NCBI GenBank assembly: GCA_005768725.1
Contig: VAFM01000001.1
Span: 62,001-126,000, forward strand
DNA: 64,000 nucleotides
Reading direction: 5' to 3'
Origin: Blastochloris viridis
GTDB taxonomy: Bacteria > Pseudomonadota > Alphaproteobacteria > UBA2136 > UBA6156
Made by a program: the position numbers and the translations under genes. This document shows positions 32,830-41,425 of the stretch, piece by piece; the stretch's first letter is position 1; each line of letters opens with the position of its first letter. Under the pieces are notes generated by a model. The model worked only from the letters and a program-made list of their open reading frames with translations, had not been told where the DNA came from and searched no databases.

Positions 32830-34032
32830 TTGGTTTTGGCAAATTTGAAGAATCCGTTCGGTCTCAAAAATGGTAAAGTTTTCCATATATCGGAAGTAGA
32901 GCGCGGTAGAGCCTGTGGATGCGTATGCCCTAATTGCGAAAAACCTCTTGAAGCTGCAAAGGGAAGTATCAAACGGCACCATTTTCGCCATCAGCACGAA
33001 TACCTAGAATGCGAAGGGGCGTTTGAAAGTGCCGTACACCTTGCAGCCAAGAGTTTGATTGCTCAAAAACGCCAGCTTAAATTGCCTGAATATGAAATAT
33101 ATGAATACCTTGATGAGGATGAAGTTTATTACGATAGCAATTATGAACCATTTTATGGAGAGCTTCTCAGGCTTGTTAAACACGGGTCGCCGATCTCTTT
33201 TACATTTGTAGATACTGAGGTTTCTCTGGATGGAATACGCCCTGATCTGATTGGCTATGTGGGGAAAACCCGTCTCGCCATAGAAATTGCTTACCGTCAT
33301 CCCGTTTCGCCTGAAAAAGCAGATGTGTTTAAGCGAATGAATCTCTCTGCTATTGAAATTAACCTTTCCAAGCTAACTCAGGATGACGTGCAAGACTGGG
33401 AGAGCTTATGGGCACATATTTGCAATTCCGATAACGTTAAGTGGATTCATAATGCAAAGGGCGAATATGAGAAAGCTCGCATCCGGAGAGAGCTTTTTCA
33501 TAGGCGTGAGAGGGATATTGAACGAGTCAAATCTCTTGCTGTTGAGTATAAGCGGGTGTCTTCTCCTGCGGTAATTCAACAACTGGTTCAAGAAGGGCCT
33601 CAACATCCTGCGTGGCTCCATACAAGAAGGTATGTGCCCTACGCTTTGGAGGATGCGCCCAACTTTGTGAATGTGCAGACTACAAATGGAGATTGGATAT
33701 ACGGCTGTGACAGGAGAGTCTGGCAATCTGCGATTTTCAGTTATTTCATTCATAAGCTGGGAGATGACACCCGTTTCTCAACCGAGCATGTGGATTCATG
33801 GCTAACTGGTACAGTCGGGTTAGTGGTTCCTGATATCGTAAAGGCACTTTTAAGAGAACGTAAAAAGAATCCCTCGATCATACCTGAGGAGGTGAATGAT
33901 ACTCTAAGTTCCTCATGGAAAGCCCTTAATGAATACTTCGAAGTGTTATGCAAAGAAGGATACTTGGTGTGTAAGGGCTATGATAGCAAGCATAAAGGTA
34001 GTCGATGGTATAAGGTAACCCTAGACCGATGA
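32830..34032 (+). CDS. CoiA-like nuclease family protein
   Basis: A 400-residue protein that starts at a TTG (32830) 33 bases after the relaxase. Residues 30-61 form a zinc-ribbon-like element (CGCVCPNCEKPL, then KRHHFRHQHEYLEC) as in CoiA competence proteins. Residues 125-157 carry VDTEVSLDGIRPDLIGYVG and LAIEIAYRHPV, matching the PD-(D/E)xK nuclease pattern (D138, E151). The C-terminal half includes winged-helix-like sequence. CoiA-like genes are frequent beside relaxases and in phage-defence-rich regions. A DNA-processing or defence role is possible; substrate unknown. Confidence 0.7.
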   Translation: MVLANLKNPFGLKNGKVFHISEVERGRACGCVCPNCEKPLEAAKGSIKRHHFRHQHEYLECEGAFESAVHLAAKSLIAQKRQLKLPEYEIYEYLDEDEVYYDSNYEPFYGELLRLVKHGSPISFTFVDTEVSLDGIRPDLIGYVGKTRLAIEIAYRHPVSPEKADVFKRMNLSAIEINLSKLTQDDVQDWESLWAHICNSDNVKWIHNAKGEYEKARIRRELFHRRERDIERVKSLAVEYKRVSSPAVIQQLVQEGPQHPAWLHTRRYVPYALEDAPNFVNVQTTNGDWIYGCDRRVWQSAIFSYFIHKLGDDTRFSTEHVDSWLTGTVGLVVPDIVKALLRERKKNPSIIPEEVNDTLSSSWKALNEYFEVLCKEGYLVCKGYDSKHKGSRWYKVTLDR

Positions 34033-34038
34033 GAGTTT

Positions 34039-34335
34039 CTAAAATTTGAACAGAGGATTTTGTTGGCACTTATTGAGGATGACGTAAATCATCTGGTAAT
34101 CATAAGGAATGTTGAAAATATTTTTAAGATTATTGAATTTTTCTAAATCTTTTTGAGTAAAATTAAATTTTCTTTGTAATTTTGGTGTCATATTTTTACT
34201 TAGTAAGACATTTACATCATCGATGGATGGGGGTGATGCAATAATATTCAGTATCGCATTTCCTAGCATTTGCGTTGGAAAACAAGCGTGTTCTTCGAAT
34301 ACTGGTATATTTTTTTGGATGGTTTTTTCATTCAT
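34039..34335 (-). CDS. Hypothetical protein, minus strand inside the transfer region
   Basis: A 98-residue AT-rich frame (lysine/asparagine-rich, IDDVNVLLSKNMTPKLQRKF, NLKNIFNIPYDYQM) with no family recognised. It is the only minus-strand gene between mobC and the tmRNA and ends 6 bases after the CoiA-like stop on the opposite strand. It may be an inserted regulatory or entry gene, or a non-functional frame. No good ribosome binding site is visible. Confidence 0.4.
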   Translation of the reverse strand: MNEKTIQKNIPVFEEHACFPTQMLGNAILNIIASPPSIDDVNVLLSKNMTPKLQRKFNFTQKDLEKFNNLKNIFNIPYDYQMIYVILNKCQQNPLFKF

Positions 34336-34446
34336 GTCGTAATAATTGTGCTTGATAATTTCATTCTACATATGTTTGCATCCGATAGTGAAAAGTAACG
34401 CTGTTCCTGACAAAAGATGGCGAAATGATTGTTAACGGAGATAAGA

Positions 34447-34749
34447 ATGAAAAAAAGACCTCTGATTTTTTTTGCTGGTTTTGCCATTGTGATGGGTATT
34501 GTGTTGGCCATTCCGGATGTACTGGCTGCCAGTGACCCTTTCAGTGAAATCGAAGCCCGTGGGAATGAGTTTCTGGATTTTCTATTGGGGCCAGTCAGTA
34601 AGATTGCCGCAGGTCTTTTTATCTTTGGCTACCTCATCAAATTCATGATTACCAAGAAGTTCGAAATTGCCGAGGCGTCGATTTACGGGATTTGCGCTAT
34701 CTGCCTTGCGCTGGCCCGGGACATCGTAGATTTCTTCTTCCAGTCCTAA
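34447..34749 (+). CDS. virB2: VirB2-like pilin
   Basis: A 100-residue TrbC/VirB2 pilin precursor. It has a long signal peptide (PLIFFAGFAIVMGIVLAIPDVLAAS), a short polar part (DPFSEIEARGNEFLDFL) and two hydrophobic helices (GPVSKIAAGLFIFGYLIKFMI and EASIYGICAICLALARDIV). ATG 34447 follows GGAGAT; an ATG 18 bases upstream is less well placed. It begins the uninterrupted T4SS operon; the 111-base gap upstream must contain the operon promoter. Confidence 0.88.
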   Translation: MKKRPLIFFAGFAIVMGIVLAIPDVLAASDPFSEIEARGNEFLDFLLGPVSKIAAGLFIFGYLIKFMITKKFEIAEASIYGICAICLALARDIVDFFFQS

Positions 34750-34760
34750 GGGGTGATATG

Positions 34761-35030
34761 ATGCATAAACACCCTGTGTTCAGGTCGTTGACTGATCCCT
34801 TGCTGTTTCTGAAGGTGCCATACCAGTTCTTCATCATGAGCTGCATTGTCGGCGTGGTGAGCGTGGTTATCCTTAACTTCCGGCTGATGGCGGTAGGGTT
34901 GATGGTATTCCTGCATATCGCGGGCATCATCATGACCCGTAAAGACCCTCGATGGTTTGAAATCGTGCGCCTGCGCTTTGTGAGAAACGAGCTGGACTTT
35001 AGCCAGAAGGGGAGGCGTTATCTTGCGTAA
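34761..35030 (+). CDS. virB3: VirB3-like inner-membrane protein
   Basis: An 89-residue protein with the VirB3/TrbD pattern: HPVFRSLTDPLLFLKVPYQFF, two membrane helices (FIMSCIVGVVSVVILNF, AVGLMVFLHIAGIIMT) and KDPRWFEIVRLRF. Two adjacent ATGs (34758, 34761) follow AGGGG; the second has the better spacing. It ends overlapping virB4. Confidence 0.9.
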   Translation: MHKHPVFRSLTDPLLFLKVPYQFFIMSCIVGVVSVVILNFRLMAVGLMVFLHIAGIIMTRKDPRWFEIVRLRFVRNELDFSQKGRRYLA

Positions 35031-37455
35031 CCTTATGCGTGAAAGCCATAGCCGATTGCGGATAGCGGAAAAATTCCCGCTGGCGCAGGTTTTGAATGAC
35101 CATAGAACGCTTCTGACCAACCGTGGCAGTCTCGTCCAGGTTATCAAAATCGAGGGAAAGAACTATTCCGGTATCTCGGAAGAGGAACTGGAAGGTTTTT
35201 TTGATAAGCGTAAAGCCTTCTTCGACAATCTCGGCCATAACATCAGCGTGAGCATTTATGCCTTGCGTAAGCGAGTGAGCGTGATGCAGGACATGGTCGA
35301 TCTTGGAAATGATTATGCGAATGAGGTAAACCGCCTGCGGTACGAAGATTTCAAGATTATTTATCGCACCGAGCTTTACCTTGCCGTAAAATTGGCTTTA
35401 CCAACTGGCCTCACTGGCAAACTGGGCATGACTTCCAAGAACAACGGCTTGGAGTGGGAGAAAATTCACCTGAAGCGGGTGGAGCTGGAATCGAAGGTGT
35501 CTGAAATCTGCAAGCTGCTGGAGAGCTACAGTCCCAAGCTGCTGCTTCATCAGCCGCATTACAGCTACAATTTGCTGGATTTCTGGTCGTACCTCATAAA
35601 TGCGGGCAAGAGCTTCCCCGTACCACCGCACAGCCAGTTCCTCGGCAGGACCATCGGCCTGACCGATCTTGAGTTCCGGCAGGAGAGCGGGGTGATTAAA
35701 GCCTATGATATCGACGGGGAGCGGTGTGCCGCGGTTCTCGGCATCAACATCTACCCGCAGGAAACCTACAGCGCCATGCTGGACATGCTCATGCAAATCC
35801 GGCATCCGTTCACCATTCTTCAGCAAGTGATTCCACAAGACCCGGAGGAAACCAAAGTTGGAATCCAGAAGAAGATTAACTCAATGCAGTCCATTGCGGA
35901 AACGCCGATAGTCGGCAGTACCTTTATGGGCCTGCGGATGGATGAGCTGGCCGAAATGGGGAATCTGGTCGAAGCAGGTGACATCCGTATCATCCAGCAT
36001 ACGCTTAGTATCTTCGTATATGGCGTTAGTGAGGAAGATTTGGCCGAAGGCATCCGTAAGATCCGTTCCGCCCTTGCACCGCATGGCCTCAGCCTGATTG
36101 TCGAGAAGATGCACATGGAAAACGCCTTCTGGGCGCAATTTCCCGACAACGAACCTTTGAATGAACCGCGCCGCTATCAGGTTACAACCCATAACGTCAG
36201 CGACTTCGTTACTTTCGCCACCAGCTATGAAGGGCTGGATCGCTGCGCCTTCGGTAACCATGGCGTGGCCTTATTCAAGACTCGTGAGGATACCCAGTTC
36301 AACTTCACTTTCCATGCCGCACCGGGAGAGCAGGCGCCCGGCCACACCATCCTAATCGGGCCGACGGGTGCAGGGAAAAGCGTTCTGGCGATGAATTTGC
36401 TGATGAATTGCCTTAAATTCCAGGACGACGCCTTCGGGCAACCACTGCGAATGCTGGTATTCGACAGCGGGCAGGGGCTGAAGATACCGGTGCGGGCTTT
36501 CGGTGGCGAATACATCGACGCCGGCAACCCCGACAAGCTGCCGATGAATCCCCTCATGCTGGAGGATACCCAGAGCAACCGCATGTTTCTGAATGAATGG
36601 ATCGCTATGCTTGCTGGGGGGGTGGACACCCTGAGCGATGACGACAAGAACCTGATCGGCCGGGCTGTGGATGAGGTTATGGGCCTGCCCCGCGCCGAGC
36701 GCGGGCTGGGCGCTACCCGTTCTGTGTTACTGGAGCGAGGCAAGGAGGACAGCCAGACCTTGTTCAACCGCGTCAAACGCTGGATGCCTCACGAGCAGGC
36801 GGGTCGTGGCGAATCATTGTTTGCCGATTTCTTCAACGGAACCAGCGATGCCCTGAAGTTCGATAAGCGCATGGTGGGCTTTGACATGGCATTCAGCCTC
36901 AAGAACAAGGATATTCTCGCGCCCTTATCGGCTTACATCTTCCACGCCTTCAACAGTACGGTGGACCACGCTTCCGGCCCTCATTTGTTTTTCGTGGACG
37001 AGATGCAGCAGTACCTGCAGAATGACATTTTCGCGCCGTTTATCTTGAAGGTTGTGCGTGAGGCCCGCAAACGGAATGGTGTGTTCTTTGGTGCCGTACA
37101 GGAGCCGGGCATTCTTATCCACAACAAGAATGGGCAAGCCATTGCTGAAAACCTTGTGACCTTCATTGTGATGAAAAACTCGCGGGCGCGGGCCGAGGAA
37201 TATCAGATGCTTGGTTTTACCGACCGGGAGATTGACTGGATCAAGACACCGACCTCTGGTTATGAGGCTTTGGTCAAGCGGGCAGGGGGTGAAAGCGTCA
37301 TCATCAACACCGACCTCAAATCACTCGGTGCGTACCTCCACCTATTCAGCGGCAAGCTCGATGACGTGATACGCGCACAGCAGCTCTATGATGCCGGACC
37401 GCAGGATTGGGTTGAACGATTCCTTGGAACCAAGCGAGAGAGGGTTTCCACATGA
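35023..37455 (+). CDS. virB4: VirB4 ATPase of the type IV secretion system
   Basis: An 810-residue VirB4/TraC/CagE-family ATPase that energises pilus assembly and transfer. TTG 35023 is taken as start because GGAGG lies 8 bases before it; ATG 35035 is an alternative. Walker A GPTGAGKS is at 446-453, Walker B is in HLFFVDEMQQYL and the RecA-like C-terminal domain continues to the end. The N-terminal VirB4 domain (RTLLTNRGSLVQVIKIEGKN, SVYALR-like) is intact. Overlaps virB3 by 8 bases and virB5 by 4. Confidence 0.94.
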   Translation: MRNLMRESHSRLRIAEKFPLAQVLNDHRTLLTNRGSLVQVIKIEGKNYSGISEEELEGFFDKRKAFFDNLGHNISVSIYALRKRVSVMQDMVDLGNDYANEVNRLRYEDFKIIYRTELYLAVKLALPTGLTGKLGMTSKNNGLEWEKIHLKRVELESKVSEICKLLESYSPKLLLHQPHYSYNLLDFWSYLINAGKSFPVPPHSQFLGRTIGLTDLEFRQESGVIKAYDIDGERCAAVLGINIYPQETYSAMLDMLMQIRHPFTILQQVIPQDPEETKVGIQKKINSMQSIAETPIVGSTFMGLRMDELAEMGNLVEAGDIRIIQHTLSIFVYGVSEEDLAEGIRKIRSALAPHGLSLIVEKMHMENAFWAQFPDNEPLNEPRRYQVTTHNVSDFVTFATSYEGLDRCAFGNHGVALFKTREDTQFNFTFHAAPGEQAPGHTILIGPTGAGKSVLAMNLLMNCLKFQDDAFGQPLRMLVFDSGQGLKIPVRAFGGEYIDAGNPDKLPMNPLMLEDTQSNRMFLNEWIAMLAGGVDTLSDDDKNLIGRAVDEVMGLPRAERGLGATRSVLLERGKEDSQTLFNRVKRWMPHEQAGRGESLFADFFNGTSDALKFDKRMVGFDMAFSLKNKDILAPLSAYIFHAFNSTVDHASGPHLFFVDEMQQYLQNDIFAPFILKVVREARKRNGVFFGAVQEPGILIHNKNGQAIAENLVTFIVMKNSRARAEEYQMLGFTDREIDWIKTPTSGYEALVKRAGGESVIINTDLKSLGAYLHLFSGKLDDVIRAQQLYDAGPQDWVERFLGTKRERVST

Positions 37456-38216
37456 AGTCTGTCCTTCCCGCCATTATCCTCTTCAGCCTGAGTGGAGGTG
37501 CAATTCACGCTTTGGTCGTCTCCGACCCCGGTGCCTACACCCGCATGGCCCAGCAAATTCAGCAGATGCAGGATCAGGTCAAGCAGATGACCAACGTGTT
37601 GAACGAGGCCAAGAGAATCAACGAAAATCTCACGGGTAATCTGAAACGTGGTTTGGGCACGGATGAAGATATTCGACGCCTGAGAGGTGCGGTGGAGAAG
37701 ATGATACCCACGTTCACCATTAAGGGTTTACCGAACCCCAGCCAGAGCGACATGGAGCGTATCGGTAACGAATTGGACAAGATTTTTGTGTCCTCCCAGG
37801 CACAGCCTGTGGAGGCCGAACTGACAAAGGATCAGCGTGATGCTTACCGCAAGAAATCCATCAGTAATGCGGTGCGCTACTCAGAATACATCATCACCGA
37901 TACCGAAAAATCCATGAACAGACTGGAGGACCTTTCCCAGCAGATTAACCAAACCCAGTCCATGAAAGACGCCATGGACCTGAACAACCGCTACATGCAG
38001 GAAATGATGGCCAGCCAAACCAAGCTGAATATGCTTCTGGCGCATCTGGTGCGGGCGGAGAGTGCGACGAAAATGCAAGGTGTATCCCCAAATGAAGGGG
38101 TGGAGGCTCGAAAATATACCGCCCATGAGTACAATGAGATGATGAGCAAATACGGTTCCAAGTATTTCTCGGTCAACCCAGATGCAGATCAACTCATGAA
38201 GGAACTCTCACGATGA
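37452..38216 (+). CDS. virB5: VirB5/TrbJ-like pilus component
   Basis: A 254-residue secreted protein: signal peptide (VLPAIILFSLSGGAIHALVV), then DPGAYTRMAQQIQQMQDQV and long helices (MTNVLNEAKRINENL; LEDLSQQINQTQSMKDAMDL; MQEMMASQTKLNMLLAHLV). This is the helical-bundle pattern of VirB5/TrbJ minor pilins. It overlaps virB4 and the following lipoprotein gene by ATGA, which indicates tight coupling. Confidence 0.85.
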   Translation: MKSVLPAIILFSLSGGAIHALVVSDPGAYTRMAQQIQQMQDQVKQMTNVLNEAKRINENLTGNLKRGLGTDEDIRRLRGAVEKMIPTFTIKGLPNPSQSDMERIGNELDKIFVSSQAQPVEAELTKDQRDAYRKKSISNAVRYSEYIITDTEKSMNRLEDLSQQINQTQSMKDAMDLNNRYMQEMMASQTKLNMLLAHLVRAESATKMQGVSPNEGVEARKYTAHEYNEMMSKYGSKYFSVNPDADQLMKELSR

Positions 38217-38422
38217 CTAAGCACCTTTTTATTGCACTCGTTCTTGTCGCCGCCGTTATCGCTGGCTGCAAGAAGGATAAGGAAAAGCCCGCAATTAGCA
38301 CAACCCTGGCATGTGGAAATGGTGAATATCGCCAGACCCATCCCAAGGACTGCGAAGGCTTTGATCGCAATTTCACGCCTACCAAAGACGAATCCGATCT
38401 TATGAAGAAATTATCAGAATGA
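38213..38422 (+). CDS. Small lipoprotein between virB5 and virB6 (possible entry exclusion)
   Basis: A 69-residue predicted lipoprotein: FIALVLVAAVIAGC with lipidated Cys near residue 19, then a charged segment and two further cysteines (ACGNGEYRQTHPKDCEGF). In related systems the slot between virB5 and virB6 often carries an entry-exclusion lipoprotein (Eex/TrbK-like), and the small size and cysteine pair fit. The family itself is not certain. ATGA overlaps on both sides. Confidence 0.6.
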   Translation: MTKHLFIALVLVAAVIAGCKKDKEKPAISTTLACGNGEYRQTHPKDCEGFDRNFTPTKDESDLMKKLSE

Positions 38423-39564
38423 AACTAAGCCTAGTTGTTATCTTCCTTTCATTTTTGTGTATTCCGGCCTTTGCGGCTGGAAACGTAGTGGTGACGGCGG
38501 AGGGGTTGCGTGGCAGTGCGGCCCCCACGCCAACCGCAGACATGGGAAATGGCGATGTTTCTGAGAAAAGTGTAATGTACAAACTCATCGCCCAGAACAT
38601 TTTTGTCATGCATCGCTTTGTCATGAAGCTGTTTGACGACATCGCCCAGCAAACACGCGGTATCTTCATTATTGGTGTCCTGACGTATATCTTCTTCACC
38701 GTCGCAAGATGGTGGCAGACACGTCAAATCCAGATTGCTCACTTTGCGGCGATGATGGCTGGTATGATGTTTGCCTATTACATGGTTTACATTCCCGGCA
38801 CGTTTGAAACGTGGATTTATAATCCGGTTATCAAAACGACCATACGCCTCACGGCTTATATCTTGCAGAGTAGCGCTGGTGACATCATCGGCGGGGGAGA
38901 CCCTATTCAAAATACCCTTGTAACCATGGAAGCCCAAATTCGTAAAATCATGGATATTGGCAATATTCTGATGAGTAAAGGACAGGATTCGGGCCTTCTG
39001 AACATGGTCGAAGGCCTTCAATATACCCTGAAGGGTATTGTCGTCAGCATCATTTATATGGCTCTCATGCTGGTATTCGGCATCATGTACATGCTCGGTC
39101 TGATTGCCATGCACTTCCTGTTGGTGTTTGCCCCCATCAGCATCCTTCTTGGTTCCATCCCGAGTATGCGGTGGTTGTTGGTGAATTGGCTGAAAGCCTT
39201 GTTTACCTATGCGTTGGTGCCGGTATTTGCTGGGGTGGCTATGGGGGCAACCCTATTCATTCTCCAAGACGTGAGCGCTGAGGCTGCCGCGTGGGTTGCC
39301 TCCAGTACGGATGAGCCTCCGCAATCGCTTTATACACGGGTTATCATCGTTGGACTGTTCAGCTTTTACTTCCACCTGAAGTCCTCCGAGTTTGCTGCGA
39401 TGATTATCGGCGGCTCCAGCAGTAATTTTGGCAGCGTCTTCGCCGCCACCACATCCTTCGGTATCGCGGGCGGCAAGCTTCTGCTTGGCCGTGCCGCCGT
39501 CCCAGCCGCAGCCCGCATTGGCAGGGGCGCCCGAAGTCTGACCGACCGAATCCGAAACAGATAG
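38419..39564 (+). CDS. virB6: VirB6/TrbL-like polytopic channel protein
   Basis: A 381-residue inner-membrane protein with an N-terminal signal-like helix (LSLVVIFLSFLCIPAFAAG), a periplasmic stretch, and five to six membrane helices in the central part (IFIIGVLTYIFFTVARWW; MMAGMMFAYYMVYI; GIVVSIIYMALMLVFGIMYMLGLIAMHFLLVFAPISILLGS; ALFTYALVPVFAGVAMGATLFI). The C-terminus is Ala/Arg-rich. It matches the TrbL/VirB6 family in size and order within the operon. Confidence 0.87.
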   Translation: MKLSLVVIFLSFLCIPAFAAGNVVVTAEGLRGSAAPTPTADMGNGDVSEKSVMYKLIAQNIFVMHRFVMKLFDDIAQQTRGIFIIGVLTYIFFTVARWWQTRQIQIAHFAAMMAGMMFAYYMVYIPGTFETWIYNPVIKTTIRLTAYILQSSAGDIIGGGDPIQNTLVTMEAQIRKIMDIGNILMSKGQDSGLLNMVEGLQYTLKGIVVSIIYMALMLVFGIMYMLGLIAMHFLLVFAPISILLGSIPSMRWLLVNWLKALFTYALVPVFAGVAMGATLFILQDVSAEAAAWVASSTDEPPQSLYTRVIIVGLFSFYFHLKSSEFAAMIIGGSSSNFGSVFAATTSFGIAGGKLLLGRAAVPAAARIGRGARSLTDRIRNR

Positions 39565-39572
39565 GAAATACC

Positions 39573-39707
39573 ATGAAACGTATGATTTTGCTGTTACCAG
39601 CTATCCTTCTTGCGGCCTGCGCCAGCTTTGGGCCGCAAAAAAAGGACAACCTTGAAAAGTCCCCCTGTGCCTGCAAGGAGCTTGTGAATCATGCTCGGTT
39701 TTCCTGA
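39573..39707 (+). CDS. virB7: VirB7-like short lipoprotein
   Basis: A 44-residue frame between virB6 and virB8: MKRMILLLPAILLAAC forms a lipoprotein signal with the lipidated Cys at residue 16, followed by ASFGPQKKDNLEKSPCACKEL. GGAAATACC precedes the ATG. It overlaps the start of virB8 by 17 bases. Position, size, lipobox and extra cysteines match VirB7, which anchors VirB9 in the outer membrane. Confidence 0.8.
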   Translation: MKRMILLLPAILLAACASFGPQKKDNLEKSPCACKELVNHARFS

Positions 39708-40395
39708 GAGGGGGCATGGGCCGGACATTATTCTTGGCCTTGCCTATGATAAAGCCATACGCCTCAACCGTGTCCTTTACCTACTAATAGGTTTGCTGGG
39801 GGCGGTCGTACTGCTGCTGGCGCTGGGGATTACATTCATGCTGCCGTTGAAGCAGACCCAGCCTTATTTCATTCCCATCGCGGAAGTGGGACGTACCCAT
39901 TATTACGACATCATTCCGGCCGAAAAGCTGACCCAAAGCCAGCTTTACGAACTTACGCGAGATTACCTGCGCCGTTATGTGGTCAACCGCCATACTGTGG
40001 ATGATGTAACGGAAAAGCCGCGGTTCAGGTTGGTGAAGGCCCAGAGCGCCGACAGCGTGTTCAATTCTCTCAAGAAGGAATACCAAACTTTCAAAGAGAA
40101 GATGCCAATGGTGAAGCGGGAAATTAACATCATCCGCGACATCCAGCTTGAACCTTACTATCAGCAGATCGAATTTCAGACCGAAGATACCGACCCGAAC
40201 ACCGGCAAGGTGTTCCGCAAGGAATGGGTGGTGAACATCCGCTACGAGCTGGCCGGATTCAACGCTCCAGCCATGAAAATCGAAGCCTCCGAAATGTCTG
40301 ACAACCCAAACCCGCTTGGACTGCGGGTGGTCGGCTACACCTGGACGGAACGCAAAAACATGAAGAAGGAGGATGTGAACCTTGAAGTACTCTAG
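39691..40395 (+). CDS. virB8: VirB8-like assembly factor
   Basis: A 234-residue bitopic protein: a membrane helix (VLYLLIGLLGAVVLLLALGITFML, about residues 31-54) and a periplasmic NTF2-like VirB8 domain (HYYDIIPAEKLTQSQLYELTRDYLRRYV, QFQTEDTDPNTGKVFRKEWVVNIRYE, NPLGLRVVGYT). The last motif is the VirB8 NP-G pattern. It overlaps virB7 and virB9. Confidence 0.92.
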   Translation: MLGFPERGHGPDIILGLAYDKAIRLNRVLYLLIGLLGAVVLLLALGITFMLPLKQTQPYFIPIAEVGRTHYYDIIPAEKLTQSQLYELTRDYLRRYVVNRHTVDDVTEKPRFRLVKAQSADSVFNSLKKEYQTFKEKMPMVKREINIIRDIQLEPYYQQIEFQTEDTDPNTGKVFRKEWVVNIRYELAGFNAPAMKIEASEMSDNPNPLGLRVVGYTWTERKNMKKEDVNLEVL

Positions 40396-41425
40396 TTTTC
40401 TGGTGATTGCCATGGGCATCGCCACCACCGCGCAGGCTCAGGTGGTGGATAAGAAAATGCAAGGCATGGCCGAAGTGACCCAGCCCAGCCGTGCCGAGCG
40501 CGGGGAGGGGCTGATGACCAATACCGACCCCCTTAAATTGAACCTGAAGGCGGTGCAGGAGGCGTTCGATGATTCGGCCAATGATGCGAATGTGGCCTTC
40601 TTCGATTACCGGCCAGAATACACTGCCAAAATCCGCACTCGGGTGGGAGTGCGTACCGTCATCAACTTTGAGCCGGGTGAAACCATCAAGTCCTTCGTAA
40701 TCGGTAATCCTGAAATATTCAACGTGATGCCGATTCAAAGCACGGAGTACAAGAAGGGCTTCATCCCCAACATCCTCACCGTCAAAGCGGCGTATGCCGG
40801 TGCCGATACCAACCTTGTTGTGATTACGGAAAGCCAGCGCCTGTATAATTTCTACCTGCGATCAGACCCCGTAAACAGCAAGTTCGTGCCCCAGTTCACG
40901 GTCTACATGCGCCTGCCGGTGCAGGAATCCGTCCTTGCTACCATCGCCAAGCTGACGGAGGAAGCCTCACCTACGGTGGTTTCCGGCAGTACGGCAACGG
41001 AGGAGGCTGATAAGCGCAAAGCCAAACCCAAGCTGTTTACCGTGCAGCGCAGCGGAGATAACGATTACCTCAAAACCTTGGAAGAATCCGAGAACATTAA
41101 TACTGACTACCGTATTAAAGGCACCAAGGCGATTGCCCCGTATGCGGTTTATGACGACGGGAGCTTCACTTATTTCGACTACCGGGATCGGCTGGCGAGT
41201 GATCGCCTGCCAGTAGTTTACAAGGTAGTGGATGGGTATGACACTCTTGTAAACTTCAATATCGTGAAAGGCTTCATCGTGGCCGAAAGCCTTTCCCCCG
41301 AGGGTTGGACGCTTCGTAATGGGGAAAAATTCGCCTGTATCAAACCGACCAAGCCTGTGGGCGTGGTCCAGCGAAAGCCGCTGCGCGATGAAATCGCCAG
41401 CGAATACGAGGCGGCTGGCCAATGA
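40382..41425 (+). CDS. virB9: VirB9-like outer-membrane-complex protein
   Basis: A 347-residue secreted protein that starts with TTG 40382, placed about 10 bases after AAGGAGG. The signal peptide FLVIAMGIATTAQAQ follows directly, which would be cut if the next ATG were used. VirB9/CagX features are present: VRTVINFEPGETIKSFVIGN, NILTVKAAYAGADTNLVVITESQRLYNFYL and the C-terminal IAPYAVYDDGSFTYFDY beta-domain. Overlaps virB10 by ATGA. A block of about 50 residues in the middle (EADKRKAKPKLF) is a charged linker. Confidence 0.92.
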   Translation: MKYSSFLVIAMGIATTAQAQVVDKKMQGMAEVTQPSRAERGEGLMTNTDPLKLNLKAVQEAFDDSANDANVAFFDYRPEYTAKIRTRVGVRTVINFEPGETIKSFVIGNPEIFNVMPIQSTEYKKGFIPNILTVKAAYAGADTNLVVITESQRLYNFYLRSDPVNSKFVPQFTVYMRLPVQESVLATIAKLTEEASPTVVSGSTATEEADKRKAKPKLFTVQRSGDNDYLKTLEESENINTDYRIKGTKAIAPYAVYDDGSFTYFDYRDRLASDRLPVVYKVVDGYDTLVNFNIVKGFIVAESLSPEGWTLRNGEKFACIKPTKPVGVVQRKPLRDEIASEYEAAGQ

